Source: Phanerodontia chrysosporium
Lineage: Eukaryota > Basidiomycota > Agaricomycetes > Polyporales > Phanerochaetaceae
Direction: 5' to 3'
Assembly: GCA_001910725.1 (NCBI GenBank)
Contig: MJGA01000008.1
Span: forward strand, 186,001-250,000
DNA: 64,000 nt
In this document: piece by piece, positions 34,181-44,959 of the stretch
Position numbering within the stretch: the first letter of the stretch is position 1
How the letters are laid out: each line of letters starts with the position of its first letter
Translations under genes and position numbers: made by a program
The notes under the pieces: generated by a model
Database searches by the model: none
Seen by the model: only the letters and a program-made list of their open reading frames with translations
Told to the model about the DNA's origin: nothing

Positions 34181-35086
34181 ATGCCGGGGTGAGCTTTCTC
34201 TCTCTTTCTCACTGTGCCTCGTCGCCGTCTGACAGCGTCCCCCTCATGACGCAGCCCTGACGTATACGTGGGTATCCCCAGCCCGTGCCTTTTCTCGTCT
34301 GCGCTCGCTCCTGACCCAATCATCTTTTCCCAGTTCAACATCTCCATCGATGGCCTGCACGCCGGCCGCATCGTCTTCCGCCTCTTCGACGAGGTCGTCC
34401 CCGCACGGCGCGCAACTTCCGTGAGCTCGCGACGGGCGAGCGCGGCTTCGGCTACGCCGGCTCAGCCATACATCGCGTCGTCGCGGACGTACGTCGGGCC
34501 CTTTTCGTCCTGCCCCGAGGAGCGTCATTTAAATGTTTGCGTTTACAGTTCATGATCCAGGGCGGCGACATCACCAGGCGCGACGGCTCGGGAGGGCGGT
34601 CGATATATGGCGACTTCTTCGATGGTGCGTGCGCTTCGCCGCGGGCTATGCACCCAGCGTGCCGCACATGCTAAACCTAATGCACGCTTTAGACGAAAAC
34701 TTCCGGCTCCAGCACGACCGGCCTGGGCTGCTCTCCATGGCGAACCGGGGCCCGAACACCAACTCTTCGCAGGCAAGCAGCCGCGCCCTCACGCCCATAA
34801 CCGCCACATCCTGATTCTCGTCTCGCTTTGCTTTGCTTTGCTTCGCTAGTTCTTCGTCATCACGGTCCCTGCCCCGCATCTCGACCGCAAGAACGTCGTG
34901 TTTGGTGAGCGCCGTCTTTATCTGGCATCCGGCAATGCTCCGCTGACACGATCGCTCGATAAAGGCGAGGTCGTCGAGGGCATGGACCTCGTGCGACGGA
35001 TCCAAACCTACACCAGCGACGACATTCTCCGCAAGCCCTCTGTCCCTATAATCATCACCCAGAGCGGCGTCCTCCGCTCGCCATGA
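34181..35086 (+). CDS. Cyclophilin-type peptidyl-prolyl cis-trans isomerase
   Basis: Cyclophilin blocks in order: [104 protein letters not shown] and [19 protein letters not shown]. The usual FxxQGGD, MANxGPNTNxSQFF and GMD motifs are present. The position normally occupied by the cyclosporin-binding Trp (WLDGKHVVFG) is His ([10 protein letters not shown]). One base is missing in the CCCC at 34399-34402 between FDEVVP and TARNF. The first exon is only MPG and its phase also suggests a missing base, so the 5' end is uncertain. One intron, after NSSQ, uses a GC donor (CAG|GCAAGC...CTAG). A single-domain enzyme expected to catalyse prolyl isomerisation. Confidence 0.88.
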
Positions 35087-35117
35087 CAGCTTCGAGACTG
35101 CCGCAAATGGAAGCATC

Positions 35118-35138
35118 TGCCCCAGCGGCGCTGGGGCA
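35118..35138. other. Perfect inverted repeat downstream of cyclophilin
   Basis: TGCCCCAGC and GCTGGGGCA are separated by three bases, 32 nt after the cyclophilin stop. In RNA this would be a nine-pair GC-rich hairpin in the 3' UTR; a role in 3' end formation or stability is only a guess. Confidence 0.6.
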
Positions 35139-37135
35139 ATGACCTCGGATTGGCTGGACTATATATTACAGTAATGGTGTCGGCGCTGTGCGGGGCTTGT
35201 CCCCGGCGGGTGTCAAGGAGACTGTTACCAGGCATTGTAGCGGGGCTCTCTGGCGTCCGTCGGAAGGAAAGTGTCAGCCAAGTGCCGATGTATCTACTTT
35301 GCTCGATGTAATATTCTATTGGCTGAAGAGAAACACGTCGTCCGCTCGTGCATTCCCCGGTGCAGGTTCGGATGCACGCTGCGCTCCTGCGCCGCGGGTT
35401 CTCAGGCGGACGAGACAGCCCTCCGGCAGGTTGGAAAGGGGTGATATGGGGCCCGCGCGTGCGGGAACGATGACACCTGCCTTTTCCAGCAACTGTCCTA
35501 GCTGCTGTGCAGCTCAGCGAATGCTTTTTTGCCCCCCGCTCATCTGTCGCAATACCTTTCGCTGAAGTGCGTGCTCAGCGCCCGAACTGAAGGAGGCGTA
35601 TTTGTGTCAGAAACATTGATGAATGCGGCAAGTCTCGCTCGAAAGCGCTTCGGACGAAATCAAAGTCAGGGGATTTGCCCCAGATCCGCTCGGAAGTAAT
35701 GTCTACTTACTGGTGTCTTATCGAGTAAGACAGTGAGTCTTACGTCTTGATGGACAGGTATACATTGCTCAAACAGCAGGTTAACCTCCGCCTATCACTC
35801 TTCGAGGCAAGTACTTGGGTGTCCGGCTTGTCCTTTCTGCTTGCAGTAGCATTTAGGTTGCGACCAGCACCCGTTTCGCACCGCCCAGATCGTCCCGTGC
35901 AGACCGTTCGCGCGCTGTCAGGAGCCCTCGCGGGGTCGCATGTCCCTGCCACGAACGCAGACGCACACAGACACGAGACGAAGACACGGATTGTCATGTC
36001 CTGCCGCCCAGACCGCAGCTCTGCGCGGGCCTCGCCCGTTCGCAGGCCCACCAAGCCAGCCACGCGTCCGTCCACTCTAGCTCCGTGCGAGGGCCCTCGG
36101 CTGCTGCCGCCTCTGCCGCTGCGTGCTGTCGCCGCTGGTGCATGCCGGCACAGTGTCCCCACAGTCATCTGCGCAGATCTCCAGGGCGAGCGGGGGTGAT
36201 CTTGGACCTACTGGGACCTGCCCGCCGTTTCCCGTGCGTGTGTGCGCCGCGCGGGCTTGGCGGGCGCGGCGGGGGCTGCCGCGGCCTCGCCAGCGCGCCA
36301 GCTCACACAATGTGGGTCGCAGGCGTTCCTGTGAGGCCTGCGACAGGCGGGTATCACAGAGAAACCGCGCGCGGCGCAGCTCGAGGCGTCTGGGCCACAG
36401 CTCGCCCGCTCGCGGTTCGCATTGGCTCTGGCGCCGTTCGGGGGGGGGGGGTCGCCGAGGTGGCGGCGCGGACACGTCTGCCACTGTCAAGGAGGCTGCA
36501 CGCGGCGCGGCGGGGTGCGTGTGGCATCGGCGACAATGCATCTGCTTCTGTCTTCACCGCGGACGCTGCCGATGGTCTGCGGGATATGGAAGGCGACTGC
36601 GGTTTCTCGCGGGCGGAGACATCCCATCGCGGACAGGGCCTATTGCAGATTTTGAGCGTCGTGTTACCTGGACAAGTACGCGTCCGGCACCCCTCTGGCA
36701 ATCTGCGCAATGGAATCGCGGCGACGGGCCGCGCGGCATGTGCCATGAATGGGTGTATAGCATCTTGTGGAGGTGTATGGCAGACAGCGTCGACATGCCG
36801 GCGACAACGGGGACTATGCATCAGGCCGGGGCGTTCTGCGTGCTGCGGCGCGCACAGACAGCAGCTGCGTATGTGTATTCTATCGACCGCGAGCCCTCAT
36901 GTGCCGGGCTCTTTTTGTCGCCCTGCAAGTCGCCGACGCCATGGGTCGGCTACCAGCACGTGTTTTCACGGTTATTCCTCAGAATCCTTAGCACAGGAAA
37001 TCTCCATACTACGCGGGCAGAGCTGCGGCGGACGATATCTGCGAATGGCAAAGGCACTCAATCTCGCGAGCACAAATGCAAGACGCCGTTAGCACAGATA
37101 ATTTATGACATGGTTATGTTTAAATTACTCTCCCA
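35139..37135. other. 2 kb GC-rich intergenic region with a G11 run
   Basis: Long open frames occur on both strands between 36.0 and 37.5 kb but appear to follow from GC skew: they overlap each other antisense, lack motifs, and one overlaps the 3' exons of MDR copy B. An uninterrupted run of 11 G lies at 36440-36450. Nothing else is supported. Confidence 0.4.
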
Positions 37136-38528
37136 TTATTCCTCGTGCACCACAATCACCGCCTTGCCGGTGTTGTGCCCGTGGTGCAGGTCCGCAAGGG
37201 CCCGCGCGCCCTCTTTGAGCCCGCGGTATCGATGCTCGCGGCTCGTGATCTTGCCCTGCAGCGCCAGCGGGATGACCTCGTCGTGGAAGCCCGCACAGAG
37301 GTGCGCCGCCTCGCCGGTGTACACAATGAAGCCCTTGACAGTCAGGTTCCGCTGGAAGATCTCCTCGAAATGCTGCGCACGCCATCGGTCAGCCTCGGGC
37401 ACGAGCGGACACAACGAGGAGGGGGGAAGGGGACACGCACGCGCACGACGGCGTCTCCGCTGGACGCCTGGCTGATCGCACCGCACGCCTGCAATGTGTG
37501 CGTGTTCGCCGTCAGCCTGTGGTGCATGGCAGCGGCAGCGTGCGGGAATTACGCACGATAATCAGGCCGTTCCGCTTGAAGTTGAGCAGCGCGGCGTCGA
37601 GCGTCGGGCCGGCGACGTTGTCCCAGTATCTGCGCATACAGCCCGTCAGCCGCCTTCGCTGCCGGGAAACCGGCCCCGCCTCGAGACGCAGACGCACATG
37701 TCCAGCGGGCCCTCGCGCCGGAGGACGTCCGCGGGGTCCTCCTCCTTGTAGTTGAACGCGACGTCGGCGCCGACGCTGCGCATGATGTCGACCTTGGCCG
37801 CGGAACCCGCAGATGCGATGATCTTGACGTGCGGGTTGAGGTGCTTCGCGTACTCGATCACGAATGTCCCCACGGGCCCTGCGCCGCCGGAGACGAACAT
37901 CGTCGGGTGCACGGTCTTCCCGTCGACCTCCTTGGAGCGGAGCGCGTCGAGCGCGAAGCCCTTCAGGCCCTGGTACGCCGTCGTCCCCGGCATCCCAAGC
38001 GTGCCGACATAGATCGATAGCGGGAGGTTTGGCAGCGGCTCGATCTTCGCCAGCGGGAACTTGTAGAAGTGGCTGATGCTCCCTGGATAGACGTGGTACT
38101 CGCGGAATTCTGATAACGAGTCAGCTAGTTCGGGGATGGTATTTGCAGACGATGTACCGAGGTATGCATAGACCAAGTCTCCGGCCTTGAACTTGGGATC
38201 GTCGCTGCGGATGACGCGCCCGACGCCGGCGTTGTCGACGCTGTGCATGTGATTGAGCCCCCAGTACCTTCGGCCAATGCTGAGAGAGTAGCACGCACAC
38301 GTCACCGATGAGCATGGGTGGACAGAACATGTCAATGGACGGGTCGCGCATGCGGTAGATGAGGTACGGGTCGGCGCTGAGGTACAGCGTCTGCAGGAGC
38401 ACGCCGCCGTTGAGCGGGACATTGTCGAGGTCGATCTCTTCCTCGACGTATTTCAGGTGCTCGCCGGGGACAATGTGGTCCTCGGGCTGCTTCACGTAGT
38501 AGACCGCTCCGTTCTTTACCTTTGTCAT
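37136..38528 (-). CDS. MDR-family NADP-dependent oxidoreductase, copy B
   Basis: Intact member of the MDR family. It starts MTKVKNGAVYYVKQPEDHIV, with LNGGVLLQTLYLSADPYLIY, VDNAGVGRVIRSDDPKFKAG, TLGMPGTTAYQGLKGF, TMFVSGGAGPVGTFVIEYAK (nucleotide-binding turn), KIIASAGSAAKVDIMRSVGA and the C-terminus KITSREHRYRGLKEGARALA...VIVVHEE. It is more divergent than A, C and D: it has EVDGKTVHP before the nucleotide-binding strand, and GFHDEV where the others have KFYDE. No zinc ligands, as expected for 15-oxoprostaglandin/alkenal reductase relatives. Introns with good borders sit at the positions used by copies C and D. Substrate unknown; detoxification of reactive enones or aldehydes is the family's usual role. 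Confidence 0.88.
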
Positions 38529-39555
38529 GGCTGGGGTGCGATACGGCGGGAGGACGCACTGTGTGGCCATGCACCGGCAATCCTACGTCTTATATCCCCG
38601 CGGTGCGCGCGTGCGCTGCGAATTCCGATATTGGCGTGCTGCTGCGTCTCCAGGGAAGTGCTTCAGCGAGAACAGGAGACAATGCGGGAGAACACCGAGG
38701 CCGACGCACTTAGTCCGTCGGGATGTGACCGAACGCTTTGCGCCCTGGCGCTGTCGGACGCCGATGTTCCTTCGTCCAGCGCCTGTGGACTCTGCACGGG
38801 AGTGTCGCAGCCCGCAGCCCGCTTCACGCAGGAGCTCTGTCTCTGAACGCCCTATATGACGCCAAGGCTATAGTGAGTTGATGGAACGTCGGGGCTGTGC
38901 CCGCCGTTCGTAGTAGAGCTTGGGGCTAACGATGCGTAGTCAGGAGAGCCTGGAGGGAGTCACTCTGCACACGATCCTAGTGCTGATCGTACGCGTCCGG
39001 GAATAGACTTCTCGCCGCGCCGTACCTCCTGAATCATGCTGCTGTATGGTCTCTTGTGCTGGAAGTCATGCGTGGTGAGCAGACTAACAGACACCGATGG
39101 CCGCACGTGCACTGCCACCACATTGTTGAGGTCGTACGGGGAAGGGCGAGCGACGCCGACGCCGACTGTGCGATAAGACCTCGGATGATCGGCGGTAAAC
39201 GTGGGCCACGATGAGGTTTATTGTCTCAGGGGCGGCTATATCTTTGTGTGTCGCCGGCGCAGGCGGGTGATCGCGCAGGGGAACAGCGTCCGAGGTCGAG
39301 TTTCATTTACCCCGGGCGGTCTTGTCCCTCCTTTGTGGCGTTCTGATCGCGCTTGCCTGATCCGGTACTTTTCTGATAACCCACGCTGATCGACGCGGTC
39401 ATGGCGACCTCAAGTTCCTGGAGCGCACCACGCCGCGGCTTAGCACAGCGACACGAGGGCTCTGAGTAGCCTGACAATCTTATCAATGAGCATTCCAATG
39501 ATCCAGGAATCCAAACTCTATGGTACAGATAACAGGGCACGTCGCACCAGCACAC
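38529..39555. other. Promoter side of MDR copy B and 3' flank of the hydrolase
   Basis: About 1 kb without a supported gene. A GATATAAG element at 38589-38596 (minus strand) lies about 60 nt upstream of the MDR B start, matching the TATA position of the other MDR copies. Confidence 0.45.
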
Positions 39556-41914
39556 CTATTCCAACAGATCGTCGTAAGACAGGCCCCGCCGCACGCGGTC
39601 AAGCACCACCCCAAGCCGGGCACGCGCGTCGCGTCGGTCGGCATCGGCGCCGAACGCATTGACGGCGGCGTCGGAGAATGGTGGGTAGTCTATCGGGCAG
39701 TGCGTGTCCGGTGGCGGAAGTGTGCCGTCTGCAAAGAACGCGCGCGTGGCATTGGTCGTACACGCCGACGGCATTGCCAGCGTGCAGTGCTGGGTATACC
39801 GTTCGTTAGCGCACATGCCGACCACGGCCAAGACGGCTGACGCACCCCAGGACCATCTTGGATAAGCAGCCTCGCCGAGTCTCCGAGCAACTTCTGCACA
39901 AGCTGGCCACTGCGGAGGGGTGTCACCGGGTCCGCCTGTGCGTGTCATCACTTTAGAGCTCCACAGCGATCCAGCCGACACAACACACCGCATTGCTGAG
40001 AACCAGCACCGGATTCCGCAGTGTATGGTTCCAAGGCCCCGCAAAGCGCTCCGGCGGCACAACGGGCCAGTACTGGCAGCCTGCGTCGGGCTCCGTCGTC
40101 ACTACCGCGAACGAGAGCCGCGTGACACTGCGGAAGACATCGAGGAGCTCGTCGACCACGACTGCAGGGTCCGGCGGTGAAAGTGGCGCCGCGTCGTTGC
40201 ACGACACCGCCGAGCGCGTGAGGTCCATGCCAGCAGACGGCTGCAGCGCGTCGAGAACAGCCGCGCCATTGCCCGCCATCGCCTCAGCAAGCGCACGCGC
40301 AGCATACGGCCACGCGAGCGGCGTCACGAGAGTATGTAGAAGGTACACTACGCGGCGTCAGTTCACGTAGCGTTTCAGAATAGTTCTAGACGTACTGCGG
40401 ACGCGCCCAGATGTCAGAACGCCGGGCGATGTCGTGTTTGCGACTGGCAGCGGTGCATAGTAGAGGCCGTCTATGAAGCTTTCGAGGCTTTCCTTGATGC
40501 CCGAAGGCTCCTCGCCAATCTTGCGCGCAAGCGCACAGTGCTGCGGCCCAACCTGTGCTCTGTTAGTGGATGTATGCGCCCGATGCCCGAGGGCGCACCT
40601 CTGAACAGCGCTCGAAAAACAAATCATAGGCGTCCGTTGTAGAAGTCAGCCATTCTCTATACCAGGTATAATACGGCTCGGCTAGTACAAGGCATCAGAG
40701 ACAGCGGGTTCGAGACAAGGTGAGACTCACAGGCCCATGCAGTCGCGTCTGCAACACCGTCTATGGCGACACGACCAATCCTGTCAGGGAACCTAGTGTC
40801 CTGTAAATATCAAATCTTGCCGTAAAGCGCGGCATACTGACATATTGACAAGATACTGTCCCAAGATTGTGCCGTACGAGAAGCCATAGAAGTTGCTAGG
40901 AGAATGCCAATAAGTTCGGCTCACGCGCTCAGTAGAACGAACTTACATTAGAGCATCGGGACCCTCGAGAGCCGTGGTCAAGAAGTCGATATCCCGGACA
41001 ACAGTGCTGGTACCCATGTACTTGAGCTTGTCGCCCATAGTTCTGGCGCAAACGTCAAATTGAGTCTTGTACATTGCGTCTGCCTCGACATGTTGCCGGA
41101 CTAGAATCTTCTTCGCTTCCGCATCAGAGAGGTTACTTGCCAAGTCGTAGCTGCGGGATAGTATCGTGTTTCGCGTGAACGTTGCGTAGTCGATTCCCTC
41201 TGTGAAACACTTCGTGCTTGGTCTGGGACAGATCAGCTGAAAGTACTGCACGTATGTGTTGTGACTGACTTCGAGTCGCCAATGCCTCTCGGGTCGAAGC
41301 CGACGATATCATAGTCTTCACCGACCTGTCCCAGTCAACCATGATGACGAGTCCCGAGAAAGACACGTCATATAGGCTTACCAATGTCTGCAACAGTCTC
41401 CCTGCCCTCGCGACCAGACCTTTCCCAGAGCCACCTGCGCCGCAGTTACACCTGTGCTTGGAATCTATTCCACAGGAATTGACATACCTGGACCGCCGGG
41501 ATTAAAGAGCACGATGCCTTTCCTCGGGGACACCGAGGCACGGATGCGAGCGAGGCCAATCGTCGCAGTGCCCGCGCTTTCGTCAAAGTAGTCAAGCGGG
41601 ACGCTTCGAACCGCGTGTGAGACAGTGAGACGGGGCGGGTCAATGTGGAACACGTACGTGATCTCCCCGCACTCCGACAACGGAGAGCCCTGGCGGCCGC
41701 AGCCCGCCCAGGTGACCTTCCCTATGACGCTGTCGTCCTGTCTGGCGGCGGGGATGCCCAGCGCACGGTGCACGAGCAGCCAAAACGCGGGAAGGGCCGT
41801 GCACGCGGCGAGAAGCAGGACGAACCGCGAAACCCCGACATCCTTGCGCTGGCGACGCCCTGTCGCAGCAGCCTTGCCCAGCTCGGCGTCGACGGGCTGC
41901 AACTTGTCGTCCAT
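39556..41914 (-). CDS. Membrane-anchored S33-type alpha/beta hydrolase (tripeptidyl-aminopeptidase-like)
   Basis: Starts MDDKLQPVDAELGKAAATGR, followed by a single hydrophobic segment (FVLLLAACTALPAFWLLVH), so a type II membrane or secreted-anchor topology is likely. Hydrolase landmarks: GIVLFNPGGPGMS (oxyanion region), EDYDIVGFDPRGIGDSK, nucleophile elbow NFYGFSYGTILGQYLVNM with Ser in GFSYG, FPDRIGRVAIDGVADATAWA, and a C-terminal TAP-like domain. That domain has the acid in DPVTPLRSGQLVQ and the His in QDGPG|HCTLAMPSACT (across an intron with branch GCTAAC). About seven introns. Family members cleave N-terminal residues or tripeptides from peptides. It sits between MDR copies B and C, same strand, without an obvious functional link. 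Confidence 0.85.
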
Positions 41915-42272
41915 GCGAGACGGCGGAGGAATGGTGTGAGAGGCAGCGTCAGCAGGCCGTGAGTGCCATCGCGTCTCGCGCTCCGCATTGCGCGCGATCC
42001 GTTCGCCCTTCGCTCTAGTCCGCTCTCAACTCCGATAGCAGGAGCGGCTTCGGACCTTGAACATCTCCCAGCCGCGAATGAGGCACGTGACCATGTCTGC
42101 ATCAGGCGAATGTCTTCCCTCTGACCACTTCCCTGAAGCACTCACGTAGGCCCGACAAAGCTGCGAGTAAATACGGGACACATTATCTTACGAGACACGC
42201 ACAACAAATTGAGATGTTAAGGTAACAGTAATCATTAACAGGTTCGAACAGCAAATTCCTTGAAACTTGGAT

Positions 42273-43642
42273 TTACTCTTCAGCGACGACAATCACGGCC
42301 TTCCCCGTGTTGGCTCCAAGCTGTACGTCTGCGAGTGCTTTTCCAGCCTCTTGCAAGCCGAGGTAACGGTGCTCACGGCTTGTGATCTTCCCAGCTAGCA
42401 CGAGCGGAATGATATCGCCGTAGAAGCGAGGCACAACAGCGGCGGACTCTCCTTTGTAGACCAGGAAGCCGCGCAACGTGAGGCTCCGCCGTGAGAACTC
42501 GCCGATACGCTGCAAAACCGTAGAGTGAAGTCCCTGTTGAGATATACAACCAAATGCAGGGTACCTTGACGGCGGTCCTTTCGTCGAGGTCGTTCTGGCT
42601 GATCGCGCCACAAGACTACATGCGCCGATGTATCTGTAAGCTGGATCTGAATGGGGTCGCCTTGAAGACTCACTATGATTAACCCTTCATCCCTAAAGTT
42701 CTGCAGGGCTGCGTCGAGCTGCGGCCCTCCAGTATTATCCCAGAAACTAATATCAAGCATGTGAGCTGGAGCCGCGCAGAGCATATATACTTACAGGTCT
42801 AACGGCCCATGCTCTTGCAGAATGTCTGCAGCGTCCTGTTCCTTGTAATTGAACACGACATCTGCACCGACTGACTTGAGGATGCGCAGCTTCTCAGGCG
42901 TTCCGGCAGACGCTACAATCTTGACGTGCGCGGCGAGCACCTTCGTGTACTCGATGACGAACGTGCCGACTGGCCCTGCGGCGCCAGAAACAAACATGAC
43001 CTTCGCCTACAGAATGTTGACCAAATGCGCGTTGGGGTGTTCGGAAGGCACGCACCGTCTTCAGCTTGTCCGCACCAAAGTACGTGAGGCCTTGATATGC
43101 TGTGGTTCCCGGCATACCGAGTGTCCCGGTATATATCGAAAGCGAGAAGCCGGGTAGTTTCTGTATCTTGGCTAGCGGGACCTTGAGCTCGTGTTTGATT
43201 TTGCCCGGGTAGATGGAGTACTCTGCAAATTCTGCGTGACAGTAAGCTGGTTGTATGCGTCTCCGATGTACAAGGACGTGCCAAGATAGCCCATGACATA
43301 GTCACCACTCGCTAACTGTGGATCGTCACTTCGCAGCACCTGCGCCACGCCCAGATTGTCCACGCTGTGTACAGCGGTCAGTGCCATTAAGGTATTTGAC
43401 CCATAGACAACGTACGGGTCACCGATCTGGATTGCGGGAGCGAACGATGGGGTTTCTGCTGGTCGCATGCGCCAGCGGAGGTATGGGTCGCTGCTCAGGA
43501 ACAATGTCTTCAAGAGCACGCCACCGTCAAGCGGTACATGGTCCACGTCCATCTCTGCCTCGACATACCTTGTGTGGGTGGCGGGATCGATGTAGTAGCC
43601 CGCGGGGTGCGCGTTGTACACAAGAGCGCCGTTCCTGACCAT
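42273..43642 (-). CDS. MDR-family NADP-dependent oxidoreductase, copy C
   Basis: Intact. It starts MVRNGALVYNAHPAGYYIDP, with DGGVLLKTLFLSSDPYLRWR, VHSVDNLGVAQVLRSDDPQL, TLGMPGTTAYQGLTYFGA, KVMFVSGAAGPVGTFVIEYT, KIVASAGTPEKLRILKSVGA, CGAISQNDLDERTAVK and KITSREHRYLGLQEAGKALA, ending GKAVIVVAEE. At least five short introns have GT-AG borders at the shared family positions. The degenerate fragment at 21280-21711 resembles this copy most closely, including one intron. It is divergently oriented to copy D with a 1.3 kb spacer. Expected activity is NAD(P)H-dependent reduction of activated double bonds; the natural substrate is unknown. Confidence 0.9.
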
Positions 43643-44959
43643 GGCTATGCAGGTGTGCGGTCAACGCATCCCAGCGTGGAGTCGGTCGTATTTATGGCCG
43701 CACCACGCTAAGGCTCCCTCTGGCAGTTGTGTCGAAGGCAGATGACAAAGTAGCTCCGCGGTGCCCTGAAATTGCGGAGCAATGCCCGTCAGAGCGCACT
43801 GTCGCATGGCCCAACTGCAGGAGTCTCACAACGGATTGAAACCTGCGAGCGCCGTCTCAAAGGCCCAGAAGACTAGGAGCGCCGTCCTGGTGGTCCTTCA
43901 CCGTTGACCGAAGGGGCGCCGACGCCTCGGCTCTCGGCGTCGAAGGCTCGGCCATCGTCTGTCAGGCAGCAATGGTCATGACGCGTGCACCCATGAAATC
44001 AAAACAGTAGGTCAGCCCCTCAGATTCAAGGCCTCACTGAGTGGGGCTGTGGACGCATGGTATCTTATATCCAGAGTAGGGACGTTGAAAATGGCACCCA
44101 AAACCTCGGCCTAGGCGACATTGACCTCGGAGTCGGTCCTGGTTGCTTCGGGCTTCAAGGTTTCGACTTTGTAGGCGACAGTCGCTCCCGAGATACGATG
44201 GGAACCCGCGCGCGACATCCTCTGCGGGCGGCACGGTCTCAGAGGCGTTCGAACTACGTCGTACGACCCTGGTGGGTGGCGCAAAGGTGAATCCGAATAT
44301 CCTGATCGCACGTCTGAAAAGAAAGGTAAAAAGGATGTAATCCTCGCCGGAGAGTATCAGAATACGATGTACCTGGCAAATGACGAACTAGTGAGTGAAA
44401 GACTATATCATCGTCCGTCTCAGGAGTGGTGGATGGAGAGAACGTCAGGGGCATGACCGCATGTGCCCGCTTCAATAGACATGATTCTTCTTTCGTACAG
44501 GGAACCGGAGAATGCTGATCGATACGACAATCAATGTTCCGCACCGCGTCGAAGCCACGCACCTGATGCCTAAGGCATGCTATGCACTCTTCACTTACGT
44601 CCACGAACCAATTTTGACATTGCATCCACATCGCCTTCACGTATGCAAAGGAACTCCGCCGCGAGACCGACGGAAACCGACCCTGCGTCTGATGGTCAGT
44701 GTGTCCTTGGCTGGCATGAGAGGACGATGTCGAACAACAGACCCGCCTTGGCTATCAGTTATCCCCTGCAAGCGTAGCACGAGAGCGCCTGAGGACCCTC
44801 ACAGCCGGCATCCTCTGCCTGGTGAACGAGGTATCAATGTACACCCCTGAGAACGGACTTGCGCAGACTCCAGCTGACAGCTATAAGAAGTGACCAGTCA
44901 GGCTGACACTCCTCCATCCTCTACCAGGCACTCCCAACATAACTCGTGTATCCGCTACC
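43643..44959. promoter_or_regulatory. Divergent promoter region between MDR copies C and D
   Basis: 1.3 kb between two reductase genes transcribed away from each other. TATA-like elements flank it: minus-strand CCATAAATAC at 43688-43697 for copy C and CTATAAGAAG at 44881-44890 for copy D. Short open frames inside (up to 128 codons, minus, 44254-44640) have no recognisable features. Confidence 0.5.

Noticed and set aside
36085..37475. Two long plus-strand open frames of 335 and 450 codons
   Set aside because: They overlap each other in different frames, have biased R/A/C-rich composition without motifs, and the longer one runs antisense through the well-supported last exons of MDR copy B.
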